The notes beneath the pieces are model-generated. The model was not told where the DNA came from. It searched no databases and saw only the letters and a program-made list of their open reading frames with translations. Shown here piece by piece: positions 42,001 through 50,158 of a stretch of DNA of 64,000 nt. The DNA is taken from positions 1-64,000 of the forward strand of contig JACKHH010000011.1 in NCBI GenBank assembly GCA_020639095.1. Direction: 5' to 3'. The DNA comes from Phycisphaerales bacterium. Its GTDB lineage: Bacteria > Planctomycetota > Phycisphaerae > UBA1845. Made by a program: the position numbers and the translations under genes. Position 1 is the stretch's first letter; every line of letters starts with the position of its first letter.

Positions 42001-42612
42001 TCAGGTTGTCGTCATGGCGCACCCGCATTCTGGACAAACTCCAGACGTGTTGCCTGTCAGATCATAACCACAGTGAACACACTTGCCCGGAAATCTTGGG
42101 CGTCGGAACAAGTACGGGCCTAGCACATATCCAGCAGCTGCCCCAAAGAAGCCATTCACGCCGATAATACCAAGAAACAGTTTTGATTTGGCAATTGTAC
42201 CGACCGAGAGTAATTGCACCAAGCCTAATGCCGGCAAATTAAGGAAAATCCCGATTACCGGTAACGAGACTGCGAGCGAGCTACACCACAAACCTGCGAC
42301 AATACCGACCAGCGCGCCAAAGTTCTTTCTTGATCGAATCCTCGTTTGCAGTGCGCGCAGGCCGGACAGCAGGCCCAACGGACAAAACAGTTGCCCGAGC
42401 CAGTATAGAACCAAGTATAATTTGTACTGCCATGCACTTTTCGAGTCCATTTCTGATAGCCATCTGTCAATAAACAATAGATCTCGCTTCACCAGATATA
42501 GGGCTATCACAACGCAGACCCACAGTAACGCTAAAGCGGAATACAGGGCAAGAATTAACGCGCGGTTTCCGCGCGAGTTGCCGGCCAGTGTATTCAGAAG
42601 TCTCGATATCAT
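42001..42612 (-). CDS. Polytopic membrane protein with C-terminal zinc ribbon; candidate Rhs1 partner
   Basis: 203 residues. Four or so membrane segments (ALILALYSALALLWVCVVIA, YKLYLVLYWLGQLFCPLGLL, LVGIVAGLWCSSLAVSLPVI, LFLGIIGVNGFFGAAAGYVL) lead to CVHCGYDLTGNTSGVCPECG, a CxxC..CxxC zinc ribbon common at the ends of planctomycete membrane proteins. It starts 3 nt after the Rhs1 stop, so it is almost certainly co-translated. An immunity role is suggested by position only; zinc-ribbon proteins of this kind are also common elsewhere in the phylum. Confidence 0.7.
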   Translation of the reverse strand: MISRLLNTLAGNSRGNRALILALYSALALLWVCVVIALYLVKRDLLFIDRWLSEMDSKSAWQYKLYLVLYWLGQLFCPLGLLSGLRALQTRIRSRKNFGALVGIVAGLWCSSLAVSLPVIGIFLNLPALGLVQLLSVGTIAKSKLFLGIIGVNGFFGAAAGYVLGPYLFRRPRFPGKCVHCGYDLTGNTSGVCPECGCAMTTT

Positions 42613-42615
42613 TGG

Positions 42616-44049
42616 TTAGTGTGTCGCACAACCAGCCACAAGGCAATCGTAATGGCAATGAGTGAACCACCAGCAGTAGGGGATGTACCATGGCTTTTTG
42701 ACCGTAAAGCGCATAAGGCAACCCCTGCGACAGTTGTTCATTGGGCTATCTGGCACGGTGCGGCACACTATGAACTCTGCAAAATGATTCGGCAAATAGA
42801 ACCAGCAATTGGCGGAAGTACATCCCGGGTTGGCGTCCATTGGGGTATTACAGGCAGCGGTTACTGCGAACAGTGATTTGAGTCCCATCGCGTCAGAGAA
42901 GTTCACAGGATTGCTTTCCACATACAAGTAAAGAGACAATCCATCCTGGTATCCAGACTCGAATGTGGGTTCCGATACCAGCGGATCGCGTTGCATGAAC
43001 CGCCTCGCCGTCGGCGCGTATTGCTGTGCGCGGTTCTTGTACGAGGCGAGTTCGGCATCAAGTACGAGCCCCTGATGCCCGAACAGATTCCCGCGTCGGG
43101 TGTGCGTTGCCGCCGGTATACGTTGCAGCGTGGTGTCGGTGTCGAGGGTCGCAAGGTAGTTGCTGATCGCGGTATAGTCATCGACATCGATGTCGCGATC
43201 GGCGTTGGCGTCGAGGCGTTTGCAGTCGCCGGATGCGCCGTCGTAGTCGCCCCAGCAGGTGCCGCCTGATGTACCGGCTGCGATGTCGTCGGCGTCCACG
43301 TCGCCATCGTCGTCGAAGTCGAAGGGGTGGACTGCGACGTGGGCTTCGAGTTCGCCGTAGGGGCTGTACCAGTAGCGTTCGACGACCCGGCCGGTAAGGT
43401 CGGTCAGCGCCGTCACGTTCCAGTCCTTCACGCTTCCGCCTTGGGCGCGTTCAGCCTGATGCGCGTACAGCCGGCCGAGGTCTTGCACTCGCATGCCGAC
43501 GACTTCGTCGATGTAGCGCGTGCCGTGGTACACCTGAAGCTCCACGTTGTTCGAGCCGTCCCGCGTCTCGATGATCTGGCTCCCATTGTAAAGATACACC
43601 GTGGTGCCATCGAGATCACCCGAATTTGTCACAACTTTCCGGATTCTACGCCCCAGACCGTCGAATTCCGCCTCCTGGATGACCACGTCGCTGTCCTCCA
43701 GCGTGGCCTTGACCAGACGGTTCCAGGGGTCGTAGATGTACTTGTATGAGCCGTCGAAGGTGAGATTGCCGGCATCGTCGTGCGTGGGCGTGATCGACGT
43801 CCTGCCGAAGGCGCTGGAGATTACCAAATCGTCGCCCACGTCGTCGATGTCGTCGTCGGCGTTGTTGTCGTAGCCGACCTTGAGGGCCTCGAACTTGGCC
43901 TGCTCACCGGCCAGCGTCACACCGCCATAAGCTACGGCCGATACCTCAGTGGTGGTGAACTCCTGCGTGCCCTCGACCCAGACATCGGCTTCGTCGCCAC
44001 CGGTAACCTTGACCTTTACCGCGTAGGGCGAACTGGATGTGTTGAAGGA
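42616..44049 (-). pseudogene. Rhs repeat core fragment with variable tip (Rhs1), 5'-truncated
   Basis: The frame is open from 44049 but has no start until a GTG at 43920. It encodes the last Rhs/YD repeats (YKYIYDPWNRLVKATLED, EFDGLGRRIRKVVTNSGDLD, YLYNGSQIIETRDG), then the core end: YWYSPYGELEA, LFGHQGLVLDAEL, NRAQQYAPTARRFMQRDPL and GYQDGLSLYLYVESNPV. A dockerin-like double EF-hand (FDFDDDGDVDADDIAAG; LDANADRDIDVDDYTAISNY) interrupts the core. The tip after DAMGL is about 85 residues, cysteine- and tryptophan-rich. Full Rhs proteins exceed 1000 residues, so this is an orphan 3' cassette, possibly untranslated. Confidence 0.8.
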
Positions 44050-44053
44050 TTAG

Positions 44054-44160
44054 TTATTACTCCGACACAGAAGATCTGGACACTATTAGTTTTTGGGATG
44101 CCGATCTTCACCACCCTGCGAGCATTATAAGTGTTCATTCATTCGGTGCCGGAGTAGTAA
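44054..44160. repeat. 107-bp element with 15-bp inverted ends at the Rhs1 breakpoint
   Basis: TTATTACTCCGACAC (44054-44068) and GTGCCGGAGTAGTAA (44146-44160) are inverted with two mismatches. The element begins right where the Rhs1 reading frame is cut off. It is AT-rich inside, with no gene; a small mobile-element remnant or recombination scar is likely. Confidence 0.55.
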
Positions 44161-44185
44161 TTGACAAAGAAGCCTGAAGTTATTC

Positions 44186-44569
44186 TTAGAGTTCCGCGCC
44201 ACAGGAAGGACATCTCGCCTCGCCGAGATTACTAAGGACGTGTCCGCATGTCGCACAGATTGTCCGTCTTTCGCCGAAGTATCGACGTACTAAGCAATGA
44301 TACACGCCAATTGCGACAATCAGTGCCGGCGCAGATATCATCCAATGGAAACCGCGACACCAGACCCAGCCATAGGGATTAAATGAGTAACCGGTCAAAT
44401 TCTCAATGTAACTGACTACCTGGAAATACAACTCACCCAAGTATTTATACGAGTAGCCCCACCCAGAATAACTACCTGAATTAAGAACCATATGCGCGGC
44501 CAGCCCCGCGGCAGTGCTCACCAGAAGGGAAAGCCCAATCTTTGTGTTTCTTATATTCGAGTTCCGCAT
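44186..44569 (-). CDS. Small membrane protein with C-terminal zinc ribbon
   Basis: About 127 residues from the ATG at 44569, which overlaps the end of the preceding gene in another frame, so translational coupling is likely. Membrane segments KIGLSLLVSTAAGLAAHMVL and WMISAPALIVAIGVYHCLV flank a tyrosine/glycine-rich loop (YSGWGYSYKYLGELYFQVVS). The end, CATCGHVLSNLGEARCPSCG, is a zinc ribbon. AT-richer than the core genome. Function unknown; it belongs to the Rhs island. Confidence 0.65.
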   Translation of the reverse strand: MRNSNIRNTKIGLSLLVSTAAGLAAHMVLNSGSYSGWGYSYKYLGELYFQVVSYIENLTGYSFNPYGWVWCRGFHWMISAPALIVAIGVYHCLVRRYFGERRTICATCGHVLSNLGEARCPSCGAEL

Positions 44570-44925
44570 TCTGGACACCGAGGCGTCTGTAATCCACGAA
44601 GAGAGTAACCACACTTACGGCAGCAAGGATACCCGAATGACTTGGTACAGAATGCAAACCGATGATAAACTAGCAGCGAAATGACAACAGGAATGGCGAA
44701 ACAGACAGAGTCTTCAAGATACATTGCGAATTCCTGTTGCCATGAAGGTGCATTTGGATCCTCACAACAGAGTCCACAAATAGAACAAACAGAATCGAGA
44801 ATATGAGTCAAAGCAACATGGGTCGAACTTGGAATGGCACGAGTAACCATCTCATAACAGAATAATCCGATGGTACACGCCGCGAGAATTTGGACGAGTT
44901 TTCGAAACATTGGGCCTATTTCCAT
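44551..44925 (-). CDS. Small membrane protein with C-terminal zinc ribbon
   Basis: About 124 residues from the ATG at 44925 with AAGG 6 nt upstream (TTG 44940 and ATG 44910 are alternatives). A first helix (LVQILAACTIGLFCYEMVT), a loop with CSICGLCCEDPNAPSWQQEF, a second helix (CFAIPVVISLLVYHRFAF) and a zinc ribbon CRKCGYSLRGLQTPRCPECG. Its 3' end overlaps the next small gene by 19 nt. It lies about 230 nt after the Rhs2 tip on the same strand, a possible immunity or orphan-cassette gene. Confidence 0.65.
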   Translation of the reverse strand: MEIGPMFRKLVQILAACTIGLFCYEMVTRAIPSSTHVALTHILDSVCSICGLCCEDPNAPSWQQEFAMYLEDSVCFAIPVVISLLVYHRFAFCTKSFGYPCCRKCGYSLRGLQTPRCPECGTRI

Positions 44926-45157
44926 TGCAAACCTTAGCAAAACAACCTCGGGGCTTTCCTTAGGCCTGCAATCTGGTAGTTATCGCACTCTTCAGCAAGT
45001 TAGCCGTCCGCCTATTGACCGCTCACCCTAATGTTGTGTGCGAACTCAATACCACCTCTTGCGAATTCTTATCGGCGACCAATGAACAAAGCCATAGCAT
45101 CCCGGATATTCCACAAAGTGTGGATGGGCTACGTTTGCTGAGAGCTCCCTGATCGAA

Positions 45158-45502
45158 TTACTGACACCAGCACGGCAATCCTCTGTCTCCTTTGCTTTTT
45201 CGGCAGTCCTTCAAATCCTTCGAGTACTTCTCATATTGATCAAGTACTTCGTTGTATCGATCGTTAATCTCGGCGTCGTTGCGATGTGGACGTAGGCAAT
45301 CAAGCTCTGCCTTCCGGCTATTCTTCTCCGTTCGGGCCCGAAAGCACGCGTCACAACACTGCGGCCCCTGTCCTGCACCGGCACTTCCTCCTCCCGATCC
45401 GGAACCTGGACCACATTTTGCTGATCGCATACTAGGACCGGCGTTGGGGTTCCTCGCACCGCAGCCACTGTTGTTGGACTCTATGTCAGATTTATTTTTT
45501 TT
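45158..45502 (-). CDS. Rhs2 tip extension in the -1 frame
   Basis: Open from 45502 to 45158 in the -1 frame relative to Rhs2, entered across a nine-A run (T's at 45495-45503). It reads KSDIESNNSGCGARNPNAGP, then a glycine/serine stretch, QCCDACFRARTEKNSRKAEL, and a charged helix DRYNEVLDQYEKYSKDLKDC ending in CWCQ. Composition and cysteine pattern continue the Rhs2 C-terminus. A -1 slip on A AAA AAA would fuse it to Rhs2; an internal ATG at 45430 without a clear ribosome site would give a 90-residue protein. Possible toxin tip; fold unknown. Confidence 0.55.
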   Translation of the reverse strand, partial: KKNKSDIESNNSGCGARNPNAGPSMRSAKCGPGSGSGGGSAGAGQGPQCCDACFRARTEKNSRKAELDCLRPHRNDAEINDRYNEVLDQYEKYSKDLKDCRKSKGDRGLPCWCQ

Positions 45503-46515
45503 TCATGTTTACAAAGGCAACGCCGTACGATGTCCGAATTGCTCTCGCTGTCGTCGCATCCGCCGGTTGGATCGGCATCCTCCCATTTATCTGGATTCTC
45601 ACAGATGGCAACCCCCCCTTCTCCATCGCAGCCTGTGCATGCCCAAATGTCACCAGACCATCCGCAACCGCTCCCGGCAAAGAACTCTGCGCAATTAACG
45701 CGCCCGCTGGGATCTCTATAGGTGTACGGGTTGTTGCGTGAGCACCCATACAAGCTCATCCCATCTTGATATCCATATTCCGCAATAGTACGAAACGCCA
45801 ACGGATCCTTCTGCATGAATCGCTTCGCCGCCGGCGCATACTGCCGCGCGCGGTTCTGATATGACGCCACTTCGGCGTCAAGGACAAGCCCTTGGTGCCC
45901 GAACAGATTCCCACGTCGGCTGTGGGTTGCCGCCGGGATGCGTTGCAGCGTCGTATCGGTGTCGAGGGTCGCGAGGTAGTTGCTGATGATGGTGTAGTCA
46001 TCGGCGTCGATGTCACGATCGCCATTGGCGTCGAGGCGTTTGCAGTCGCCGGATGCGCCGTCGTAGTCGCCCCAACAGGTGCCGCCGCTGGTACCGGCTG
46101 CGATGTCGTCGGCGTCCACGTCGCCGTCATCGTCGAAGTCGAAGGGGTGCACCGCGACGTGGGCTTCGAGTTCGCCGTAGGGGCTGTACCAATACTGTTC
46201 AACGACCCGGCCGGTGAGGTCGGTCAGGGCTGTCACGTTCCAGTTCGCGTCCTGATGCGCGTACAACCGGCCGAGGTCTGCAACCCGCATGCCGACGACC
46301 TCGTCGATGTAGCGCGTGCCGTGGTACACCTGAAGCTCCACGTTGTTCGAGCCGTCCCGCGTCTCGATGATCTGGTTCCCATTGTAAAGATACACCCTGG
46401 TCCCATCGAGATCACCCGAATTCGTCACCACTTCCCGGATTCTACGCCCTCTCCAACTCGTGACAGGCGCAATACCACCGGATCGCCGCACCGCCGTGCG
46501 ACACCCGCATGCCAA
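45481..46515 (-). pseudogene. Rhs core fragment (Rhs2), 5'-truncated, ending at an A9 run
   Basis: Residues from about 22 (GRRIREVVTNSGDLDGTRVY) repeat the Rhs1 core closely, including the dockerin insert (FDFDDDGDVDADDIAAG; LDANGDRDIDADDYTIISNY) and FGHQGLVLDAEVASYQNRAR with QYAPAAKRFMQKDPLAF. The first 21 residues are unrelated, so the junction near 46453 is a breakpoint and the listed ATG is doubtful. After YRDPSGRV the tip is acidic and cysteine-rich (CAEFFAGSGCGWSGDIWACT). The zero frame stops right after HEKKINLT at the A9 run. It lies in direct repeat with Rhs1 (about 42990-43655 against 45811-46453). Confidence 0.75.
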
Positions 46516-46680
46516 ACATGCCCTTATCCCAATGATGATTCTTGACAGCGCAACCTGACCTGGCTATCAGGGCGACAGGCGATTGACATTGGCGCGGTTC
46601 CTGCGCCCGGTTTGGTCGCAGGCTTTCTTCACCTCTTCGCCTCGTTTGTGAATCGCGCCGACAATTTGGAGGACCGACCG

Positions 46681-48429
46681 ATGACGCGTGCAGCCGTGGG
46701 GATCGTTTCGCAGGTGGGTGGCGGGATCGCTGGTTTGGATTGGGCGATCGTCGCGGTCTTTCTGTTGGTCTGCACCGTATTCGCGATCGTTCAACGCGGC
46801 AGGCAGGACGGGGTTCGCGATTTCTTCCTCGGCGCGAAGAACCTCCCCTGGATCGTGGTGTGCTGCTCGCTCATCGCGACCGAGATCAGTGCAGCCAGCT
46901 TCGTCGGCGTGCCGGTGTCGGCGTTCGGGGGCTCGCTGACGTATCTGCAACTTGCGATCGGCGCGATTCTCGCCCGCTTCATCATCGGATACCTCTTCAT
47001 CCCCGCGTTTTACGAGCAAGAGCTGTCGAGCCCGTACCACTACATCGGGTCACGGCTAGGCTTGGGGGCGGAGCGGATGACCCGCGGTTTGTTCGTGGTG
47101 GGCACCGTGCTCGGACAAGCCGTGCGCGTGTTCATCGTCGCGGTGGCGATCATGATCATCACCGGCGTCAATGTCGAGTGGACGATCTTCATCATCGTGG
47201 TGTTCGCGGCGCTGTGGACGGTGATCGGCGGTATCCGCGCGGTGGTCTGGACGGACGTTATCGCCCTGCTCGCGATCGTGGTAGCGGGCGTAGCGGCTGC
47301 TGTTTTCGTCATTGGCAAAACGCAGGGCGGGCTCGGCGAAATCTTCAAGCAGGCAGCCGACGCGCGCAAGCTCGTGTTCTTCGAGTTCAGTACGGACCTG
47401 GCGATCGCGTACACGATCTGGACGGGTATCTTCGGGAGCACTTTCAACACGCTCGCGTCGCACGGCGTGGATCACATGAACGCGCAGCGCATCTTCTGCT
47501 GCCGCTCGGCGCGCGATGCCCGGCTGGCGATGCTCTGGAGCGCACTCAGCCAGCTCTTCGTGTTGCTGCTCATCGTCGTCGGGCTCGGGTTGTTCGCGTA
47601 CTACGGCCAGCACCCCGAGCAGCTTGAGGTGCAGGGCTACGCGTCGGGTGTCGATCAGATCTTCCCGATCTTCATCGCCTCGGTGATGCCGACCGGTTTG
47701 AAGGGGCTGCTCGTCGTGGGCCTGCTGGCTGCGGCGATCTCCAGTCTCGACTCGTCGCTCTCCGCCCTGTCGCACGTCACCTCACGCACGCTCTACAAAG
47801 AGTCGCAGGAGACGAGCGAGACCGACGGCAAAGCACGGGTCGCCCAGGCGCAGCTCATCACCGTGCTCTGGGCGGTCGTGCTCGGGTTGATCGCGCTCTA
47901 CTTCCGGTCGATCGTGCTCTTCGACATCGTCATCGGCACCGCGCTCAAGCTGACGAGCTTCACCTACGGCGCGCTGCTCGGCGCGATGCTGCTCGCGCTC
48001 ATGTTGAAAAAGCGCGACGGTCGCGGCCTGCTCTTCGCCGTGCCCATCGCGGTGCTCACGGCATTTGGGATGGGCATGAGTCCGTCGGGGTGGACAAATT
48101 GGGTCGTGGTGGCGGGTGTGAGCCTGGTGCTGGTGAGCTGGCTGTACTCGATGTCGCACGAAGTGGAGCAGTTGCTGACGATCGAGGACGACCGGCGCTA
48201 TATTCGCCGCGCGTGGTACCTGCTGCTCGCCGAGTTTCCACGGACGGTCTGGATTCTCGCGGGCGTCGCGCTGGTGGTGAGCGTACACTTCTATGGCTTG
48301 GACGCGTTGGCGGGTGAGGACGGTGCCGGCGAAATCGCGTGGCCCTGGTACCTTCCGGTAGGGACAGGTGTCACGGTCGCATTGGGGTATCTACTTAGCC
48401 GCCCACGACTAGAGCAGCATGCGGCGTAG
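46681..48429 (+). CDS. Sodium:solute symporter family transporter
   Basis: 582 residues from the ATG at 46681 (GGAGG 8 nt upstream). About thirteen membrane helices in the SSS order: LDWAIVAVFLLVCTVFAIVQ, FFLGAKNLPWIVVCCSLIAT, EISAASFVGVPVSAFGGSLT, then IGGIRAVVWTDVIALLAIVV and KGLLVVGLLAAAISSLDSSL. The last holds the conserved SSLDSSLSALSHV segment that contributes to the sodium site. It imports a small solute with sodium; sugar, amino acid or carboxylate cannot be chosen from this sequence. No regulator or catabolic partner is next to it. Confidence 0.92.
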   Translation: MTRAAVGIVSQVGGGIAGLDWAIVAVFLLVCTVFAIVQRGRQDGVRDFFLGAKNLPWIVVCCSLIATEISAASFVGVPVSAFGGSLTYLQLAIGAILARFIIGYLFIPAFYEQELSSPYHYIGSRLGLGAERMTRGLFVVGTVLGQAVRVFIVAVAIMIITGVNVEWTIFIIVVFAALWTVIGGIRAVVWTDVIALLAIVVAGVAAAVFVIGKTQGGLGEIFKQAADARKLVFFEFSTDLAIAYTIWTGIFGSTFNTLASHGVDHMNAQRIFCCRSARDARLAMLWSALSQLFVLLLIVVGLGLFAYYGQHPEQLEVQGYASGVDQIFPIFIASVMPTGLKGLLVVGLLAAAISSLDSSLSALSHVTSRTLYKESQETSETDGKARVAQAQLITVLWAVVLGLIALYFRSIVLFDIVIGTALKLTSFTYGALLGAMLLALMLKKRDGRGLLFAVPIAVLTAFGMGMSPSGWTNWVVVAGVSLVLVSWLYSMSHEVEQLLTIEDDRRYIRRAWYLLLAEFPRTVWILAGVALVVSVHFYGLDALAGEDGAGEIAWPWYLPVGTGVTVALGYLLSRPRLEQHAA

Positions 48430-48478
48430 GATGAATCAGGGTTGTCACCAAGTCGCACAACTGTAAAATCAAGAGACT

Positions 48479-50116
48479 ATGGACTTTGACAACACTATCG
48501 TCTCGATCGCGCTGCTCGCTGGGCAGGACTTTCCCTATGACGCCTCTGCATTCGCGGCCATGGTGACCGCGGCTGCTCATCAGGATCATCCGAACACGGA
48601 GCTGATTCTGGTTGGCGACAATGGTGCGTCCGTCACGGACAACATTCCCGCCCCGCTGCGTGAAGCTGCGCATGTTCGGTTGATCAGCGGAAACTTTCCC
48701 AATCGCGCAGCACGCTACGCGGCAGCCCTGGAGCAGGCACGCGGCGAGTATCTCCTGGTGATCGACAACGCCCGGGTACCGGTGGTGCTGCGGCATTCCG
48801 CGGTGCGCACGATGCTGATGGCTGCGACGCGGCACGAGCGTCCCGGCGTGGTTTATTCGGATTACGAACGGGCGACGGCTGATGGCAAGACGAGCGACGT
48901 ACACCTGCTCGATTGGCACGAGGGCCGGTTGCGCGATGCGTGGGACATGGGCCGGGCGCTGCTGTACGACGTTGAGACGCTGCGTGAAGTTGGCGGATTC
49001 GACACCTCGTACCAAGCTGCGGACCTTTACGATGTGCGGCTCCGCGTGACCGAACGCCGACCGGCGGCCCATATCGCCAACCGCTATGCCGGTTCGCTCT
49101 ATGCGGTGATGGAGTCAGCCACCGCGCACAACGTCTTCGACTATCTGATGGCCGATCGCAGCGCTCAGGAGGAGGCGGAAGCCTGCCTCACCGAGCACCT
49201 CAAGCGTATCGGTGCGTATCTCGCGCCCGGCGCGCACGCGAAGTCTGTGAACGCCCCGTCCGGCAACGGCCAAGTGGATGCCACGCGCGATCTCGTCGCG
49301 AGCATCGTGATCCCGGTGAACAACCGGCCCCAGTTCATCGGCCGGGCCATTGCGAGCGTGCAGGCGCAGACCGTGCAGGACGTCGAGATCGTCATCGTGG
49401 TCAATGGCGGCCCGTCCGACCCAACGATTCCCGAAGTGCGTCGCTACCTTGCGGGCGGTGACTGCTATAAACCCGACGCGCCTGCCGTCCGGCTGATCAC
49501 GGTTGACGTGAACAACCTCGGACTGTGTTTGAACACGGGCATTGCGTCGGCGCGCGGGCGCTACTACGTCCAGCTCGACTCCGACGACCGACTCAAGCCC
49601 GATGCTGTCGAGAAGCTGCTCGCGGTTTTCGAAAGCGACCCCACGATCGGCATGGTGATCGGTTCGTACGAGGTCTGGAACCTCAACGAGAAGACCGGCG
49701 ACCTGAATCGCGACGAGAGCGTGCCCGTCGTCACGCACGACGAGTGGACCGAAGACAATGGCCGCAACAACCTGCTGCGCATCGGCGGTGCGGGCGCCCC
49801 GCGTTCGGCGCACGTCGGTGTGATTCGCGATTGCGGTTGGTTTGGCGTGAACGACACCGCATGGTGTCGCAACTACGGCGAGGACTACGACCTCGTGCTC
49901 CGCATCAGCGAACGCTACACCATAGGCCGGGTCTGGGACCCGATCTACGAGGTCATTCGCCACAGCGGCGGCACCGACCACAGCATCGACCAAGCCACGG
50001 TGGATCGCAACGACAACGCCAAGGATCAAATGCGCCTTGAAGCCCTGCGCCGTCGCCGTACGCTGAACGCGTGTGGCGGTGTTACGACCAAGCAGACTGC
50101 CGAAGCGGCGCGCTGA
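48479..50116 (+). CDS. Glycosyltransferase with two GT2-like domains
   Basis: 545 residues. The C-terminal half is a clear GT-A family 2 domain: LVASIVIPVNNRPQFIGRAI then ASVQAQTVQDVEIVIVVNGG, and GRYYVQLDSDDRLKPDAVEK with the metal-binding DSDD. The N-terminal half (VSIALLAGQDFPYDASAFAA; ARGEYLLVIDNARVPVVLR; GVVYSDYERATADGK) has the same layout but DNAR in place of DxD, so it may not be catalytic. It probably makes a surface glycan. The sugar kinase gene follows in the same direction 42 nt later. Confidence 0.85.
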   Translation: MDFDNTIVSIALLAGQDFPYDASAFAAMVTAAAHQDHPNTELILVGDNGASVTDNIPAPLREAAHVRLISGNFPNRAARYAAALEQARGEYLLVIDNARVPVVLRHSAVRTMLMAATRHERPGVVYSDYERATADGKTSDVHLLDWHEGRLRDAWDMGRALLYDVETLREVGGFDTSYQAADLYDVRLRVTERRPAAHIANRYAGSLYAVMESATAHNVFDYLMADRSAQEEAEACLTEHLKRIGAYLAPGAHAKSVNAPSGNGQVDATRDLVASIVIPVNNRPQFIGRAIASVQAQTVQDVEIVIVVNGGPSDPTIPEVRRYLAGGDCYKPDAPAVRLITVDVNNLGLCLNTGIASARGRYYVQLDSDDRLKPDAVEKLLAVFESDPTIGMVIGSYEVWNLNEKTGDLNRDESVPVVTHDEWTEDNGRNNLLRIGGAGAPRSAHVGVIRDCGWFGVNDTAWCRNYGEDYDLVLRISERYTIGRVWDPIYEVIRHSGGTDHSIDQATVDRNDNAKDQMRLEALRRRRTLNACGGVTTKQTAEAAR

Positions 50117-50158
50117 ATCCGACCGGCGGACCATCCCATATCCCCCATGAGGTTTTCC

